64,000 bases of DNA from Trichostrongylus colubriformis (lineage: Eukaryota > Nematoda > Chromadorea > Rhabditida > Trichostrongylidae). This document shows positions 53,901-61,734 of this stretch, piece by piece. Numbering within the stretch: position 1 is the stretch's first letter; each line of letters starts with the position of its first letter. The stretch covers positions 22,445,743-22,509,742 of the forward strand of contig OZ022256.1 of assembly GCA_963978905.1 (NCBI GenBank), given 5' to 3'. The notes below the pieces were generated by a model, which saw nothing but the letters and a program-made list of their open reading frames with translations, ran no database searches and was not told where the DNA came from. The position numbers and the translations under genes are program-made.

Positions 53901-56788
53901 TTTCCACCCTAACTCACTAAACACCAAAAGAACAGTATAAAACAACAAGGAAACAAAAAGAGGAATGAATCGCCAACAAATATGCGCGAAGGGAATCGGT
54001 GCGGCTGCGTCGCGATCTGAATGGAGCGCGTTATCTCCCCCATACTAAATTCCGACATTTTCAAAATACTTTAAACTTTGCCTGAAGCCCATCTTTCAAA
54101 CAGCTGTGAACTGTTTTCCTAATAACACCCTTAGACCTATCTATTGGCCGCTTGCTTTCCCTAATGGTTGCTTAGTTCTCGATACCGGTTTCCAGATGAG
54201 GATTAGATGAGGAAAATTTCGAAGTGTTTCATTCAAATGACCATAATTTCCTTCAAACTTAACCATATGAGTGCGTTTTGGTGAGGCGGGGTCTTCTTGG
54301 TTGTCGCTTTCAAATGACCACATGAGCTATGCCATATCTTTAAAACAAAGCAAGAAAAATTCAGGAAAGCCAGTTGAGGAAATTTTTTGTCGAATTTGCG
54401 AGATGTTCCTAAGATTTTCCCGAAAAATTGATTCATTGTTACTGGGATTTCTCTAGTACGCATCCTTCGCTCTCGAGCGCCTACTGAGAGGGCGAGAAGC
54501 GTCGGTCAGCTTCTCTGTGGGATGCGCCATGCATGAGGATTTTATCCACATTTTCAATGAATTTAAACGTTTTTGCTCCGTATAGTGGCCGCTAACACCA
54601 CATTACGTACTTGCAATCGTAGTAAGATATGAAACAATTCCATATCAGGTAATTTTTCATTTTCATCCCATTGTTTCTGGAGTGTGCATCCACGTTTCAT
54701 TTCATCCCATGTTTCCATGATGATTAAGTTAAATTAGCTTCGGGTTCAAACCCAGTTAGTCAGTTTTATCATTTCTCTCCTTACACTTTAGACCCTCACC
54801 GTTAGAAATTCTGTTGATCAATGCCTACCTAAACGGTTACGACCTCCCCTCCCTAGCGGACCAAATTCGACCCCGTCCCCTCCGTTGAGGATTCCTCAAC
54901 GGAGGCTTGACCCTGGTCGCGGCTCCCGTTTCTCCAGTGCCCAGCCACTGACACTTCTTTTTGCAATATATATAAACCTGCTCGCGCTCCCGGAAACTAG
55001 ATTGTAGAGGAAAAAAAGAAGAGAAGATTCAGGCCCATGCCTCTTCACAGTTTCAGCTAATACTGGAATAAGTTATAGAGAACCCAAGCGTTCCACTATC
55101 AGATTTTGTCCGAGCGGCGCATCACTGGCACTGCAGTATAGGAGTGGCACCTCAGTTACTCTGCTAGACAGCGTGTCGATTGTCGAGGATTGCCTCCACC
55201 AGAGCGGAAAGGACATCGACGACTTTGTTAGACCGTTTTCGCCTTCTTCTCGAAAAAAAGAAGGAGAGAAGATTTAGGCCCATGCCTCCTCACAGTTTCA
55301 GCTATTATTGGAATAAGTTATAGAGAACCCAAGCGTTCCACTATCAGATTTTGTCCGAGCGGCGCATCACTGGTACTGCAGTATAGGAGTGGCACCTCAG
55401 TAACTCTGCTAGACAGCGTGTCGATTGTCGAGGATCGCTTCCCACCAGAGCGGAAAGGACATCGACGACTTTGTTAGACCGTTTTCGCCTTCTCGAAAAA
55501 AAGGAGAGAAGATTTAGGCCCATGCCTCCTCACAGTTTCAGTTAATATTTTAATAAGTTATAGAGAACCCAAGCGTTCCACTATCAGATTTTGTCCGAGC
55601 GCCGCATCACTGGTACTGCAGTATAGGAGTGGCACCTCAGTTACTCTGCCAGACAGCGTGTCGATTGCCGAGGATCGCTTCCCACCAAAGCGGGAAGGAC
55701 ATCGAGTTAGGCCGTTTTCGTTGAGAGAAAAGTTGCCATATTAAAAGCGAGCAAACATATGATAGGCACTGAAGCAGCCTTCATTGGCCTGAATCCCATC
55801 GTGGCGTTGATTCAAAATTTCACTCTCATTGTTCCTGTTGCATGAGTAACAGTAGTGCGAAAAGAAAGGTCATGAACGTTTTCATGATCAGGCTTAGCCG
55901 TAAAAAAAGACACTACACCACTGTCAGCAACACTGCGGCGACGTAGTTTGAGTAATCAAAAAAAATGAGAAAACTATTTTCGGTAAAATAATGAGCAATC
56001 AAGTGAATTATGATTAAAAAAATGCTGGTTTCAGGGTACTGTTCGGAGTTTTCACCTTATGCGATACAACACTCGAAAAAATCCCATTGTACTACGATTT
56101 CAAGCTATTACTCGCACTACTTCTCTTTGTTGAACCCGTCAGATTGATCGATAAAATTAGAGACTTGATATACGGAAAGGTTAGTGATTTTGAACAGTCG
56201 AGTGCGACACACGGCGACTGTATAAGCACATGCGAATCAAGCGAGCAACCATACAAGATATCCTCACTGACAGAATGCACAAGAAAGTCGAATCTTTAAC
56301 AAGAATGAAATGGATACGCTCAAGAAGAGCAAGCGTTCGCCACGACCTGAAAAGCCGTAAGTGTGATACATGTGATGACTAGGCGCGATTCTCAAACTAA
56401 CAACTTCCCATCAATTCAAAAGTTCATTGAATGACGATCCAGAGAAGATTATGCACACTTTTACTTCATACGAGGTCCATGGAGTGCCAGTCCGCTATGA
56501 CAATAGAAGGAGTGCTTGGAGTACAGTTATTTCAACTTTGGGTTACGACAAGACAGTAGTCATGAGCCAAATTAGTAGAATGATGGTGCATTCATTAATT
56601 TGCTCATAAAAACTTTTGAAGCGATAAATGCAACTAATAATCGTAAAATGGTAGTTGGAAATTCTGAATACTTTAGAAGACAGAGTACTTTGAGTGGCGC
56701 AAGTTGCACAAGATCAAGCATTCTGTCCCAACGTTACCAAAAACAAGTTCAGTTCCAACCACTGATGCGAGATACTCCTCAGTCTTGA
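32948..56788 (+). CDS. REEP/TB2-DP1/HVA22-family membrane protein gene
   Basis: Proposed exons: 32948-32995, 48592-48746, 56035-56179, 56274-56356, 56423-56574 and 56622-56788. The two core exons join in phase 2 and give [22 protein letters not shown], the most diagnostic stretch of the family, which in Yop1/REEP proteins reads YWxxFxxFxxxDxxLxxxPxYY. Two hydrophobic hairpins follow the family plan. Members sit in the endoplasmic reticulum as membrane wedges that shape tubules or help receptor export. The sequence is divergent: the usual YPAYASxKA turn is not present as such. Intron 1 would be 15.6 kb and intron 2 7.3 kb, both full of transposons. A Ser-rich tail like that of REEP1-4 is suggested by the last exons. 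Confidence 0.65.
33060..33440 (-). repeat. Family C repeat fragment
   Basis: Contains GAGCAGTTATCCACGGACCT, CTTGGTTGTGTTCAAGCAGG and CTGCCCAGGCCAAGAG blocks that match the right arm of the foldback element at 43680-44068 (GAGCAGTTGTCCAAGGACCT, CTTGGCTGCGTTCAAGCAAG). Long minus frames here are chance. Confidence 0.6.
34028..34397 (-). other. Candidate two-exon hydrophobic coding segment
   Basis: On the minus strand, a frame from about 34386 reads [36 protein letters not shown] and PFQHRYASL. It then reaches a donor (CACTAG|GTGTGC at 34234) and, after a 133-base intron with acceptor TTTGCATTCAG, resumes in phase at 34101 with [19 protein letters not shown] until TAA at 34028-34030. The first part would form one or two membrane helices. 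No family is recognised and no good upstream acceptor was found. It lies in the long intron of the REEP-like gene, antisense. Confidence 0.33.
34790..36600 (+). pseudogene. RTE-type LINE remnant (copy C)
   Basis: Plus-strand fragments in RTE order. A linker piece near 35419 onward ([20 protein letters not shown]) is followed after other debris by RT pieces near 36105-36400: [19 protein letters not shown] (palm motif A), [14 protein letters not shown] (motif B region) and [10 protein letters not shown] (the catalytic YADD-type box, here FVDD). Stops and shifts are frequent. It abuts copy A at about 36638 in the same orientation. Confidence 0.65.
38058..39286 (+). mobile_element. Near-full-length mariner nested in the solo LTR
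   Basis: Ends TCAGGTTGGCCGGAAAGTTT and, mirrored at the right, TTGGTCGACCGGAAAGTTCC; TA flanks both (38056-38057, 39287-39288). At 1.23 kb it has the normal mariner size. It is the most complete transposase-bearing element in the window. Confidence 0.87.
38205..39217 (+). pseudogene. Mariner transposase pseudogene (DD34E-like)
   Basis: Domains are in order. The HTH is at 38240-38440 ([37 protein letters not shown]) and the second HTH at 38445-38580. First Asp: [12 protein letters not shown] (near 38668). Second: [18 protein letters not shown] (near 38932). Third: [18 protein letters not shown] (near 39015-39068), where the canonical Asp of mariner is Glu. [13 protein letters not shown] and WWSRRGIEH are kept. 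It is broken by a frameshift near 38515, TGA at 38818-38820, TGA at 38995-38997 and a frameshift near 39075. The C-terminus ([14 protein letters not shown]) is present. Confidence 0.82.
41690..42010 (+). repeat. Diverged relative of the 17936-18345 element interior
   Basis: Shares the order TTGGGGCTTTATCACGATCT, GTCGTGCTGCCGTTCATC, GACGCAGAGAGGAAGAAAG, TTTCTCTACTATCACACTGTT and CCCTACTTTTATATTCC with 18050-18320, but TTAA ends are eroded. No coding capacity. Confidence 0.55.
42377..42484. repeat. 108-bp near-perfect palindrome
   Basis: Arms of 52 bases (ATACAATACCGCTCGCGTCG ... GACGGTTTGTT) mirror each other around TGCG with one mismatch. It can form a cruciform or a long RNA hairpin. No target-site duplication is obvious, and no coding or tRNA-like sequence is present. 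Confidence 0.9.
42485..43063. other. No gene recognised
   Basis: Intron sequence of the REEP-like gene with only short frames. Confidence 0.4.
43064..43480 (-). repeat. tRNA-like SINE, copy 1 (with nested MITE)
   Basis: The right part, read on the minus strand, has GGTAGAGCGCAGAG and, about 28 bases on, GGGTTCGAGTTTACC, like the D-arm and B box of a tRNA pol III promoter. The whole repeat recurs at 53661-53950: CTTCAACTGGACTAAACAA, GTGTTCGCCTAAGCCTA, AAAGGGAATCT. This copy is interrupted by a 154-bp foldback MITE at 43097-43250 that the other copy lacks. Confidence 0.5.
43097..43250. mobile_element. Tc1-type foldback MITE nested in SINE
   Basis: Ends CAGTCCATTTTCCAGCGCCT and the mirrored GGCGTCGGGAACTGGACTG lie between TA dinucleotides (43095-43096, 43251-43252). 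The second SINE copy reads straight through the site (ACAATTACTCACGCGTGTTC), so the insertion boundaries are directly visible. The inside is CT/GA-rich. Confidence 0.8.
43680..44068. mobile_element. Foldback MITE, family C
   Basis: Ends GCACACCACGCGATATTCAG and the mirrored CTGATAATCGCCTGGTGTGC. Arms share the AGTTCCTTGGATAACTACTC and GAGCAGTTGTCCAAGGACCT pair and the CTGTGCCTGCTTGAAC and GTTCAAGCAAGCACAG pair. Relatives lie at 58629-58800, 58943-59191 and 33060-33440. Confidence 0.65.
44930..45475 (-). mobile_element. TTAA-flanked MITE, family B, reverse copy of 5146-5689
   Basis: TTAA lies at 44930-44933 and 45472-45475. The sequence is nearly the reverse complement of 5146-5689 throughout: GCCTGGAGGCGGGCTGTCCT, AGGCGCCTTCCGCGGGGGAT-type blocks, AGGCCTTCCAGACCCGTAGT. 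It is the best-preserved pair in the window. Confidence 0.85.
45476..45960 (+). other. Unassigned 129-codon ORF
   Basis: A frame of 129 codons starts right at the MITE end (ATG at 45475) and ends at 45864. It is rich in Arg, Asn and Gln and has no recognisable motif. The start lies inside the TTAA boundary, so the ATG is probably fortuitous. Confidence 0.2.
45965..46340 (+). repeat. Dispersed repeat, family D, copy 1
   Basis: Matches 53990-54360 in order: CCCACACTAAATTTAAACAT, TTTGCCGCTTAGCTTCCCTA, ATGGTTGCGTAGTTCTCGAT, GGTTGTCGCTTTCAAATGA. At its left is a hairpin (46001-46042) with a 15-bp perfect stem, CTGATCGCCGCGTCG. Confidence 0.7.
46345..47470. repeat. GGGCGGAGC repeat cluster with inverted copies
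   Basis: The words TGGGCGGAGC or CGCCCAC occur many times (near 46493, 46785, 46901, 47030, 47182). The block ACCCATGAAAGAGGCCTGGG (46998-47030) recurs as ACCCATGAATGAGGCCTGGA (47440-47462) and, inverted, near 46370-46395. Frames here are chance. Confidence 0.55.
48067..48140. repeat. Short stem-loop (20-bp stem, 34-base loop)
   Basis: GAGATTGCACCAGGGACCAT is mirrored at 48121-48140 with one mismatch. It lies in intron 1 about 450 bases upstream of the REEP-like core exon, in the sense orientation. It could be a minimal MITE or a hairpin RNA. Confidence 0.75.
48592..48746 (+). CDS. REEP-like core exon, first membrane hairpin
   Basis: The acceptor TTTATTTCAG precedes 48592 and a donor (CTG|GTAACA) follows 48746. 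It has 51 codons plus two bases, all open in the needed frame: [15 protein letters not shown] (membrane segment), [20 protein letters not shown] (second segment) and [12 protein letters not shown], with TG completing Trp across the junction. The Cys-Asn pair and a WxxYW-like end mark the family, but the polar turn is shortened. Confidence 0.7.
48997..49045. repeat. Perfect 22-bp hairpin
   Basis: GAAAATCAGAAAAGTAAAATCC, split here as a 22-base arm, is exactly mirrored after a five-base loop (TGGTG). It lies in intron 2 of the REEP-like gene. There is no flanking duplication I can define. Confidence 0.85.
49046..51057. other. Intron sequence; unassigned minus ORFs
   Basis: A minus frame at 49924-50253 ([20 protein letters not shown] and [20 protein letters not shown]) is coding-like in composition but unassigned, without confident splice sites. 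Nothing else is recognised. Confidence 0.3.
51058..51695. mobile_element. TTAA-flanked element, TTAAAGGCACAT ends
   Basis: TTAAAGGCACATGAAAAATT at the left and its mirror ATGTGCCTTTAA at the right, with TTAA at 51058-51061 and 51692-51695. The ends are close to family B (AAAGGCA). The interior is unlike the other members. No transposase. Confidence 0.55.
52114..52190. mobile_element. 77-bp palindromic MITE with 10-bp target duplication
   Basis: GGGTGTATATCGCTAGGACA ... TGTCCTAGCGGTATACACCC: arms of about 32 bases with two mismatches and a 12-base loop. ACATGTTTGG is repeated directly on both sides (52104-52113, 52191-52200). Duplications of 9-10 bases are typical of Mutator-like transposases. 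A 201-bp relative with the same ends is at 57540-57740. Confidence 0.85.
52201..53660. other. Intron sequence, nothing recognised
   Basis: Short frames on both strands; a poly-C run lies near 53559-53567. No family, repeat or exon could be supported. Confidence 0.35.
53661..53950 (-). repeat. tRNA-like SINE, copy 2 (empty site)
   Basis: Matches 43064-43480 without the nested MITE. On the minus strand it reads GGTTAGAGCGCAGAG and then GGGTTCGAATTTT. It contains a local palindrome AGCGTTAGAGACcGTCTCTAACGCT (near 53851-53875, written with the centre in lower case) absent from copy 1. Confidence 0.5.
53990..54360 (+). repeat. Dispersed repeat, family D, copy 2
   Basis: Collinear with 45965-46340 (CATACTAAATTCCGACAT, TTGGCCGCTTGCTTTCCCTA, ATGGTTGCTTAGTTCTCGAT, GTTGTCGCTTTCAAATGACC). 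The 15-bp GC hairpin of copy 1 is degraded here. Confidence 0.7.
54879..54905. repeat. 27-bp palindrome
   Basis: CCTCCGTTGAGGA, one base, and the exact mirror. It lies about 70 bases upstream of a TATATATAA box (54967-54975) that precedes the tandem array. Confidence 0.7.
55010..55725 (+). repeat. Three-unit tandem repeat, about 240 bp per unit
   Basis: GAGAAGATT occurs at 55021, 55266 and 55506, giving spacings of 245 and 240. Each unit contains AGGCCCATGCCTC, AACCCAAGCGTTCCACTATC, GTCCGAGCG and TGCAGTATAGGAGTGGCACC. Units differ by point changes and small indels in the A-rich joint. They show no shared open frame. The array lies in intron 2 of the REEP-like gene, 300 bases before the next exon. 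Confidence 0.9.
56035..56179 (+). CDS. REEP-like core exon, second membrane hairpin
   Basis: The acceptor GGTTTCAG ends at 56034; the donor AAG|GTTAGT starts at 56180. One base completes Trp, then 48 codons follow: [48 protein letters not shown]. This is the YW-VxxGVF ... PxYYxxK ... LLLF pattern of TB2/DP1/HVA22 proteins with the hydrophobic re-entrant segment. It is the strongest evidence for the gene. Confidence 0.78.
56274..56356 (+). CDS. Probable tail exon of REEP-like gene
   Basis: A 94-base intron (GTTAGT ... CACTGACAG) leads into 27 codons that are open in the right phase: [20 protein letters not shown], then RSPRPEK, ending with a strong donor (CC|GTAAGT). The charged, Lys-rich sequence suits a cytosolic tail. 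Alternatively the previous exon reads on to a stop at 56297-56299. Confidence 0.5.
56423..56574 (+). CDS. Probable tail exon of REEP-like gene
   Basis: After a 66-base intron with a weak acceptor (ATTCAAAAG), the phase is right and the frame stays open for 50 codons: [50 protein letters not shown]. No domain is recognised. The frame could instead end at TAA (56607-56609) if the following small intron is not real. Confidence 0.4.
56622..56788 (+). CDS. Probable last exon of REEP-like gene
   Basis: A 47-base intron (GTAGAA ... TTTTGAAG) would restore the frame for 54 codons to TGA at 56786-56788: [38 protein letters not shown], and a Gln-rich end. Both splice sites are weak, so this exon is tentative. 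Ser/Arg/Gln content fits a disordered REEP1-4-type tail. Confidence 0.35.
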
Positions 56789-57209
56789 GTGTATCAAAAC
56801 GGTAGCATCACTACAAGTCGATCCATATTGGTTGCCACAAAATTCTAATTTTCGCATGCGATTATCGAATTATCCTAACGCCTGAGAGGACATTTTTATG
56901 TCAATTTCTTCTGAATTATCTTGCTTAATTTGATAGCTGCTGAGGAACACTTTCCGTTCATGGAGGGTCCGCACCCTGACATGCTTATCTGTCATCGATT
57001 GGTCATACGCCAAGAAAATCGCTCTCTTCTTGTACAAGAACTGCACCACAGACCACGATGCACTAGAGAGGAGGTCTACAAGTTTCCCTATGGTGGTTTT
57101 CAATGACTGCGACCATCGTTGATGCCTTTTCCCATCCCACATATTACCTACGAGTGTGACTGCTCCATTATCAAACCGAAGGGCGCAACAGATTTGGTGA
57201 TACTTGTCT
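56789..57209. other. Downstream flank of REEP-like gene, unassigned ORFs
   Basis: Frames on both strands (plus 56921-57106, minus 56870-57214) show no family. The plus frame reads FPFMEGPHPDMLICHRLVIR. No other feature is supported. Confidence 0.25.
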
Positions 57210-57539
57210 TCCAACTCTCCTTACCAATCACTATCAGCTGTTATCACTTTGGATCAGCCCCCACACGTGATGCCCCTTTCCATCCCACAAAGCGCCTCTA
57301 AGCGTCAATACTACATTGTTAATTTGAAAAAGGTATTACGTTTTAGTTACACTTGTATTCCGACGCTCCTTATCAGTCACTATCAGCTGTTATCAGGACG
57401 GGTCGCCCTCCATCAGGGTCTCCGTGTCACCCCCCTTCCTCCCACCATATGTAAAATTCAGTCACTCACTTTTGTTGCGAAGCGGGATATGAATTTCCGG
57501 TCAATCCAATACAAACACACCCACACAACAACAGATACG
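57210..57539 (+). repeat. Dispersed repeat with TATCAGCTGTTATCA motifs
   Basis: Partner of 13140-13600: CTTATCAGTCACTATCAGCT, GCGAAGCGGGATATGAATTTC and a CACACCCACACAACA tail occur in the same order. Confidence 0.55.
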
Positions 57540-57740
57540 GGTGTATGCCATTAGAACAGAAAATTCACTTTGCGGCGTTCGGTGTGCGAGCTATGCGCGC
57601 CCCACTGAATGGCTCCTGCAGCGATGACGGTGCCCCATGCTCCAAATAATCAGGCAACCAATACGGCGCCCGTAGCTCGCGCCATCCCGTTGCGCGCTGA
57701 ACGCTACCGCGCGAATTTTCTGTCCTAATTTCATACATCC
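57540..57740. mobile_element. 201-bp relative of the palindromic MITE at 52114
   Basis: Ends GGTGTATGCCATTAGAACAG and the mirrored CTGTCCTAATTTCATACATCC match the 77-bp element. Flanks AACAGATAC (57531-57539) and AACAGAAAC (57741-57749) form a 9-bp duplication with one change. The interior is GC-rich with imperfect arms. Confidence 0.78.
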
Positions 57741-58013
57741 AACAGAAACATTTAGTCGATTATACATAGTAGGATAATGTGAAACAAGTGAAACAACAAC
57801 AAGCAAGTGAAACATGAAATGGAGGATAAGCGAAAAAGTACATAAAGTTTTCATGACAAAACATATAATTTGAAGAAAATACTTGAAGTGAGTTACAAAT
57901 TACGGCGTGACAAATTACGATTGGCTCAATGCCAGGCATCGTGAGTATGCAATTGCAGCGTTCTAGGCGAACTGCAAAGGACCTTAAGCCAAAAATGCCC
58001 CTACCGGTGTCTC
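57741..58013. other. No gene; adjacent MITE end
   Basis: AT-rich. At 57986-58017 a lone family B right end (GCCCCTACCGGTGTCTCTTAA) abuts the next element, so one family member inserted beside the remains of another. Confidence 0.45.
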
Positions 58014-58628
58014 TTAAAGGCAGCATTAGGGGAAAGTCGGACGAAAAGTAAAAGAAGTAGTGAATGTGAAAGTCGAGATGCCTAGTAAGAGAACAAAGGA
58101 GAAAAAACGGATGGAATTGGCCAAAAACCAACGGAATAGGACCCCCTTCCCACTGTTGATTCTCGACGCGAACGACCTGTCCGTCAAGAGAGGAGTAGTC
58201 TGATCTAGTTTTCCATTGGCATGTTGCCAAGTAAACACAAGGTAATGTTTGGAAATACGACAACATCTATTTTTTGGAGTGAGTCACGGCTCCAAAAAGA
58301 GTGAGACACGGCAGGATCGAAGGTTTTGCGGTGCGCTTTCGCAGCCAAAACTGCGAAAGCGCACCGCAATACCTTCGATCCTGCCGTGTCTCCTTGGCCG
58401 CTCCCATCCCATTCGATCGGGAATTACGTCATCGGGAGGCGGGATTGACGAACCAAAGAGGCGGGACAGATAGGCGATTGCGGCTTTTTGTGGTGTTTCT
58501 ACAGCTCGGAGGGGCGCTTTTTCAGTGGGCTTTCGCCATAGATAGCCTTCTTAGGTTCAGGGCTACCATGTGAGTGACTTCCTGTAGGGATTTCTCCATT
58601 ACCACATTACCCCTAATGCTGTCTTTAA
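58014..58628 (-). mobile_element. TTAA-flanked MITE, family B, composite with inserted hairpin
   Basis: TTAA lies at 58014-58017 and 58625-58628; ends AAAGGCAGCATTAGGGG and CCCCTAATGCTGTCTT. The left half matches 44930-45475 (CCTAGTAAGAG, GTTTTCCATTGGCAT), but the centre differs. It holds two stacked hairpins, TTTTTGGAG/CTCCAAAAA (58271-58298) and 42-base arms at 58303-58392 with one mismatch and a six-base loop. Confidence 0.8.
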
Positions 58629-59191
58629 GGACACCACGCGATAATCAGATTAGTCGCCTACCTCCATGGGTTGAGTGGATACTCGGATAACTATCTGGAT
58701 GCATCCATTGCGACGTCACAGTGCATTCTCACGGTGCTGTGCTCGCTTGACCAAATGACACCTGGCACTGAACGAATTAAGTCCCAACGTGGCGAAAGAA
58801 GCTTGCGACCCATCACGATAACATAGGATAAGAGAAGTTTTGAAGGTGAAGACAAGAGGAAACGGAGAAACTATCGAAGATTTTTGCTTCTCCGATGAAA
58901 GAATCAGAACTCTTGCTCCCAGTAATGGGCACGACAACGCCTGAAGGCACATTTCGCGATAATCGGATGGGTCGACTTAGTTCTTTTGAACAGTGTATCC
59001 TTGAGCAATAGTCAGGTCGCACCTTTTCGCGTCGCCATGGGGTGCTATCACGGCACTACACCTGCTTGAACTCAGTCCGACGCCACCTAGCGCACCGTGG
59101 CGACGTGAAGGTGCAGCTTGACTATTACCCAAGGATCTACTGTTTCAAGAAGGTAAGACGACCCTCTGATTAACGCGAAGTGTGCCCTTGA
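58629..59191. mobile_element. Two family C foldback segments in tandem
   Basis: GGACACCACGCGATAATCAG starts at 58629. A second unit runs from AAGGCACATTTCGCGATAAT (58943) to the mirrored TTAACGCGAAGTGTGCCCTT (59191). Both share CACGGTGCTGTGCTCGCTTG- or CTACACCTGCTTGAAC-type blocks with 43680-44068. Confidence 0.6.
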
Positions 59192-61520
59192 ATTTATCGT
59201 GTGACCTTTACGGAACACGCACCATACGAAAGTTCCAAAATACCATCAGCCAACACGATGGAGTTGTTTCCCACCGTTGAAAAAAGAAACCGTATGAAAT
59301 CAGGTGGCCAACGGTAGAGGTGTATCCAAAGGGCCTAGAAGTGGTGCTTGCGACAGAAAGAAGACTTATAGTAGAATATGTGGCTGTGACTGCGATTTGT
59401 GAAGAGTGAAGATTTGTATAAGGTTTGCATGGAACAATCTGAGGCGGTATCGAATTTGAAAAGAGTGACCCGATTACAGCCGTATTGTAGTATTTGTGGA
59501 TGAACCCGTAGACCCTAATATATAGTGCGGAAAAGAATCACTCAGGATTCTTCGCTACAGCTCTCGCTGGTGCTTTCCCATACTCACGAATTATCTTAGG
59601 GAATTTTTGTACGGCTTCAATGATAGCCCGGAAAGGTAACAAAGATCGTGGACCCGACGTGATCAAGGGTAATGGCAGTGCTAACGGTTTAGCAAGTACA
59701 CTCTTTGAAAAAAAGCAAAGCAAAAAACCTCAAAACGAGTCCCGAGAACATTGGAGCTCGAAGGCCAGATGAAGTGATAGTTTGAGTGTTCAGAAAATTG
59801 ATTAGGTTGTTGTCAATAGACCTCAGGGATATAAGGAGGCGTTATGTAATCGAAATCCGTGATGAAAGGCGCGTGGTTTCTAAACACGGGTCCTGTAAGG
59901 GTAGAAGGCAGGCAGACTGGACGTGGCCATTTCTCCGTCAGTGTGCGCGTCAGTTTGTGTATGGCCACCACAGAGTACAGATTCATGTGGCTCCAATCGA
60001 TATGTTATTGGTGGAACGCTCTAGAAGCACGTCTCGCAGAAATCAATGAAGAGTTCAATGTTTTCATTCCTGAGACTTCTTACCGTTCCATTTTGTTTAT
60101 ACTCCGCCCTTGACCTCCAAGTAGTCGTTGCAATAAGTCGGATATATCGCTCATCTGACCTTTTCAACTGATTAATCTTCCTAGCCTTTAAAGGTAGTCA
60201 TTGTCATAAGTCACCCACAGTCGCCACGATATATCACTCAATCAAAACTTTAGTTTTGATGAGAATGGTGTTCACCATGAAGACCTATATGTCATTGCAC
60301 TACATACGTAATACTCGTCAATAACTTTACGACCTGGTCATTGAACAACGAAGTATAAACAAGCTCACAACGAGCGCATCAGCGCGAGTTTATCCACACA
60401 GTCTTCTAGGACTCACAGTTCTCCAGGGGACTCAAAATCTGCTTTTATGACCGCCTTAGTGATCACAACCCCTGTCTTTGAAGCCGCAATTCATGACAGT
60501 TCACTTGCTATTCAGTTGAGAATCAAATACTTGTCGATAGTAAGATCATGGTCGACACGCATTCAATCCGACAAAACGCAAATACAGCTGCTGTTATAAG
60601 ACCCACGGAATCTATTTCTTAAACGATTTGGGAATGATGTTTATTCATTTAAGAGATTCTGGCGCAAGAACAAGACCTTCTCCACCATCCTCTTCAGGCA
60701 CCTCTAAGGAACTAGAATTACAGTGAGTTATCACAGTTAGGAACAGAATCATAGTTAATTACCATTGTGAACCATTATGAAAACCGGTTTTAAAATTTTA
60801 TATACTAGTTGAGTTGATAGTTCAGCGCTACAGTGAGGTACCAATTATTCAGTTCGTACTCTTATGTACCCGAGGCATCTTCGCCATTGAAACCTCCTTT
60901 GACTTCTTGTTCTCCCTAACATTTTTTTCGTGAACATCTTCCAAAGTCCACGCAATTACAGCGGGGTGCACATCCATCCATGATTTTTCGTCATGGACCA
61001 GCATTCGCTACCCTATAAAGTCGCTAACCTTTTACTGACCGATACAAATAATTAAGGATCCCAATTACGGTCTGCTGCACACCGTGCACAGATGTCGAAT
61101 GATTTGTGGAACCAAAGACACCTTTAGCAGCTAAGTACAGTGCATACACAAGCAGTGCTTCGTCCTTTCGAGGCCATTACATCATGGCAGTCTACGCATG
61201 CCGCGCACTTCCGAAATCAGCAATATCGTTGCATTAGGATATGAATTTCAGTCCCTCCATTACAATTACAGTGATCAGGATGCCCCCATGCTTCTTGTGC
61301 ACAGCTGAGAGTTTCCAATTGTGTAGTAAGCGTGTATAGCAAGCGTAGCGTATGCGTAATCTCGTACTACCATCCTTTGAATTCGAAAAGTCGTTCAGTC
61401 ACTCGTCTCATAGTATACCAGTGCGAGTCGCACTTGCTGTGCCTTTACCATATACTTCATCAATCTTCCTGACTGTTTCCACAATGGTCCATTATTTGAA
61501 CTCGTAAAGATCAATGCTAT
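59192..61520. other. No gene recognised
   Basis: AT-rich sequence. The plus frames at 59786-60113 overlap in two phases and include WWNALEARLAEINEEFNVFI, compositionally coding-like but unassigned. No repeat partner in the window was noticed. Confidence 0.3.
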
Positions 61521-61669
61521 TTGCCTTTTTGGCTCTTCGCTTCGAAGTTATCTCGAATTCGCGCGAAGGAAAGGGTAGGACCTACTTCACACCCAAGAAA
61601 AAAAACGAAAGCGAAGTTAATTACAATTTTCTCTGCTGTGCCAACGAGGTTGTTAGGTAGAACTTTAAC

Positions 61670-61715
61670 TGATAGCCTGACGTTTCGACCAGATCGTCCT
61701 CCTCAAAAGCCTAAA
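61670..61715 (-). other. Hammerhead-like motif, reverse orientation
   Basis: Minus strand: TTTTGAGGAGGACGATCTGG, then TCGAAACGTCAGGCTA. It matches 62390-62435 (TTGAGGAAGACGG..., GGTCGAAACGTCAGGCC). It sits inside the open frame that runs into the PLE endonuclease. Confidence 0.4.
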
Positions 61716-61734
61716 AGCTTTTTCAGCACAATTG

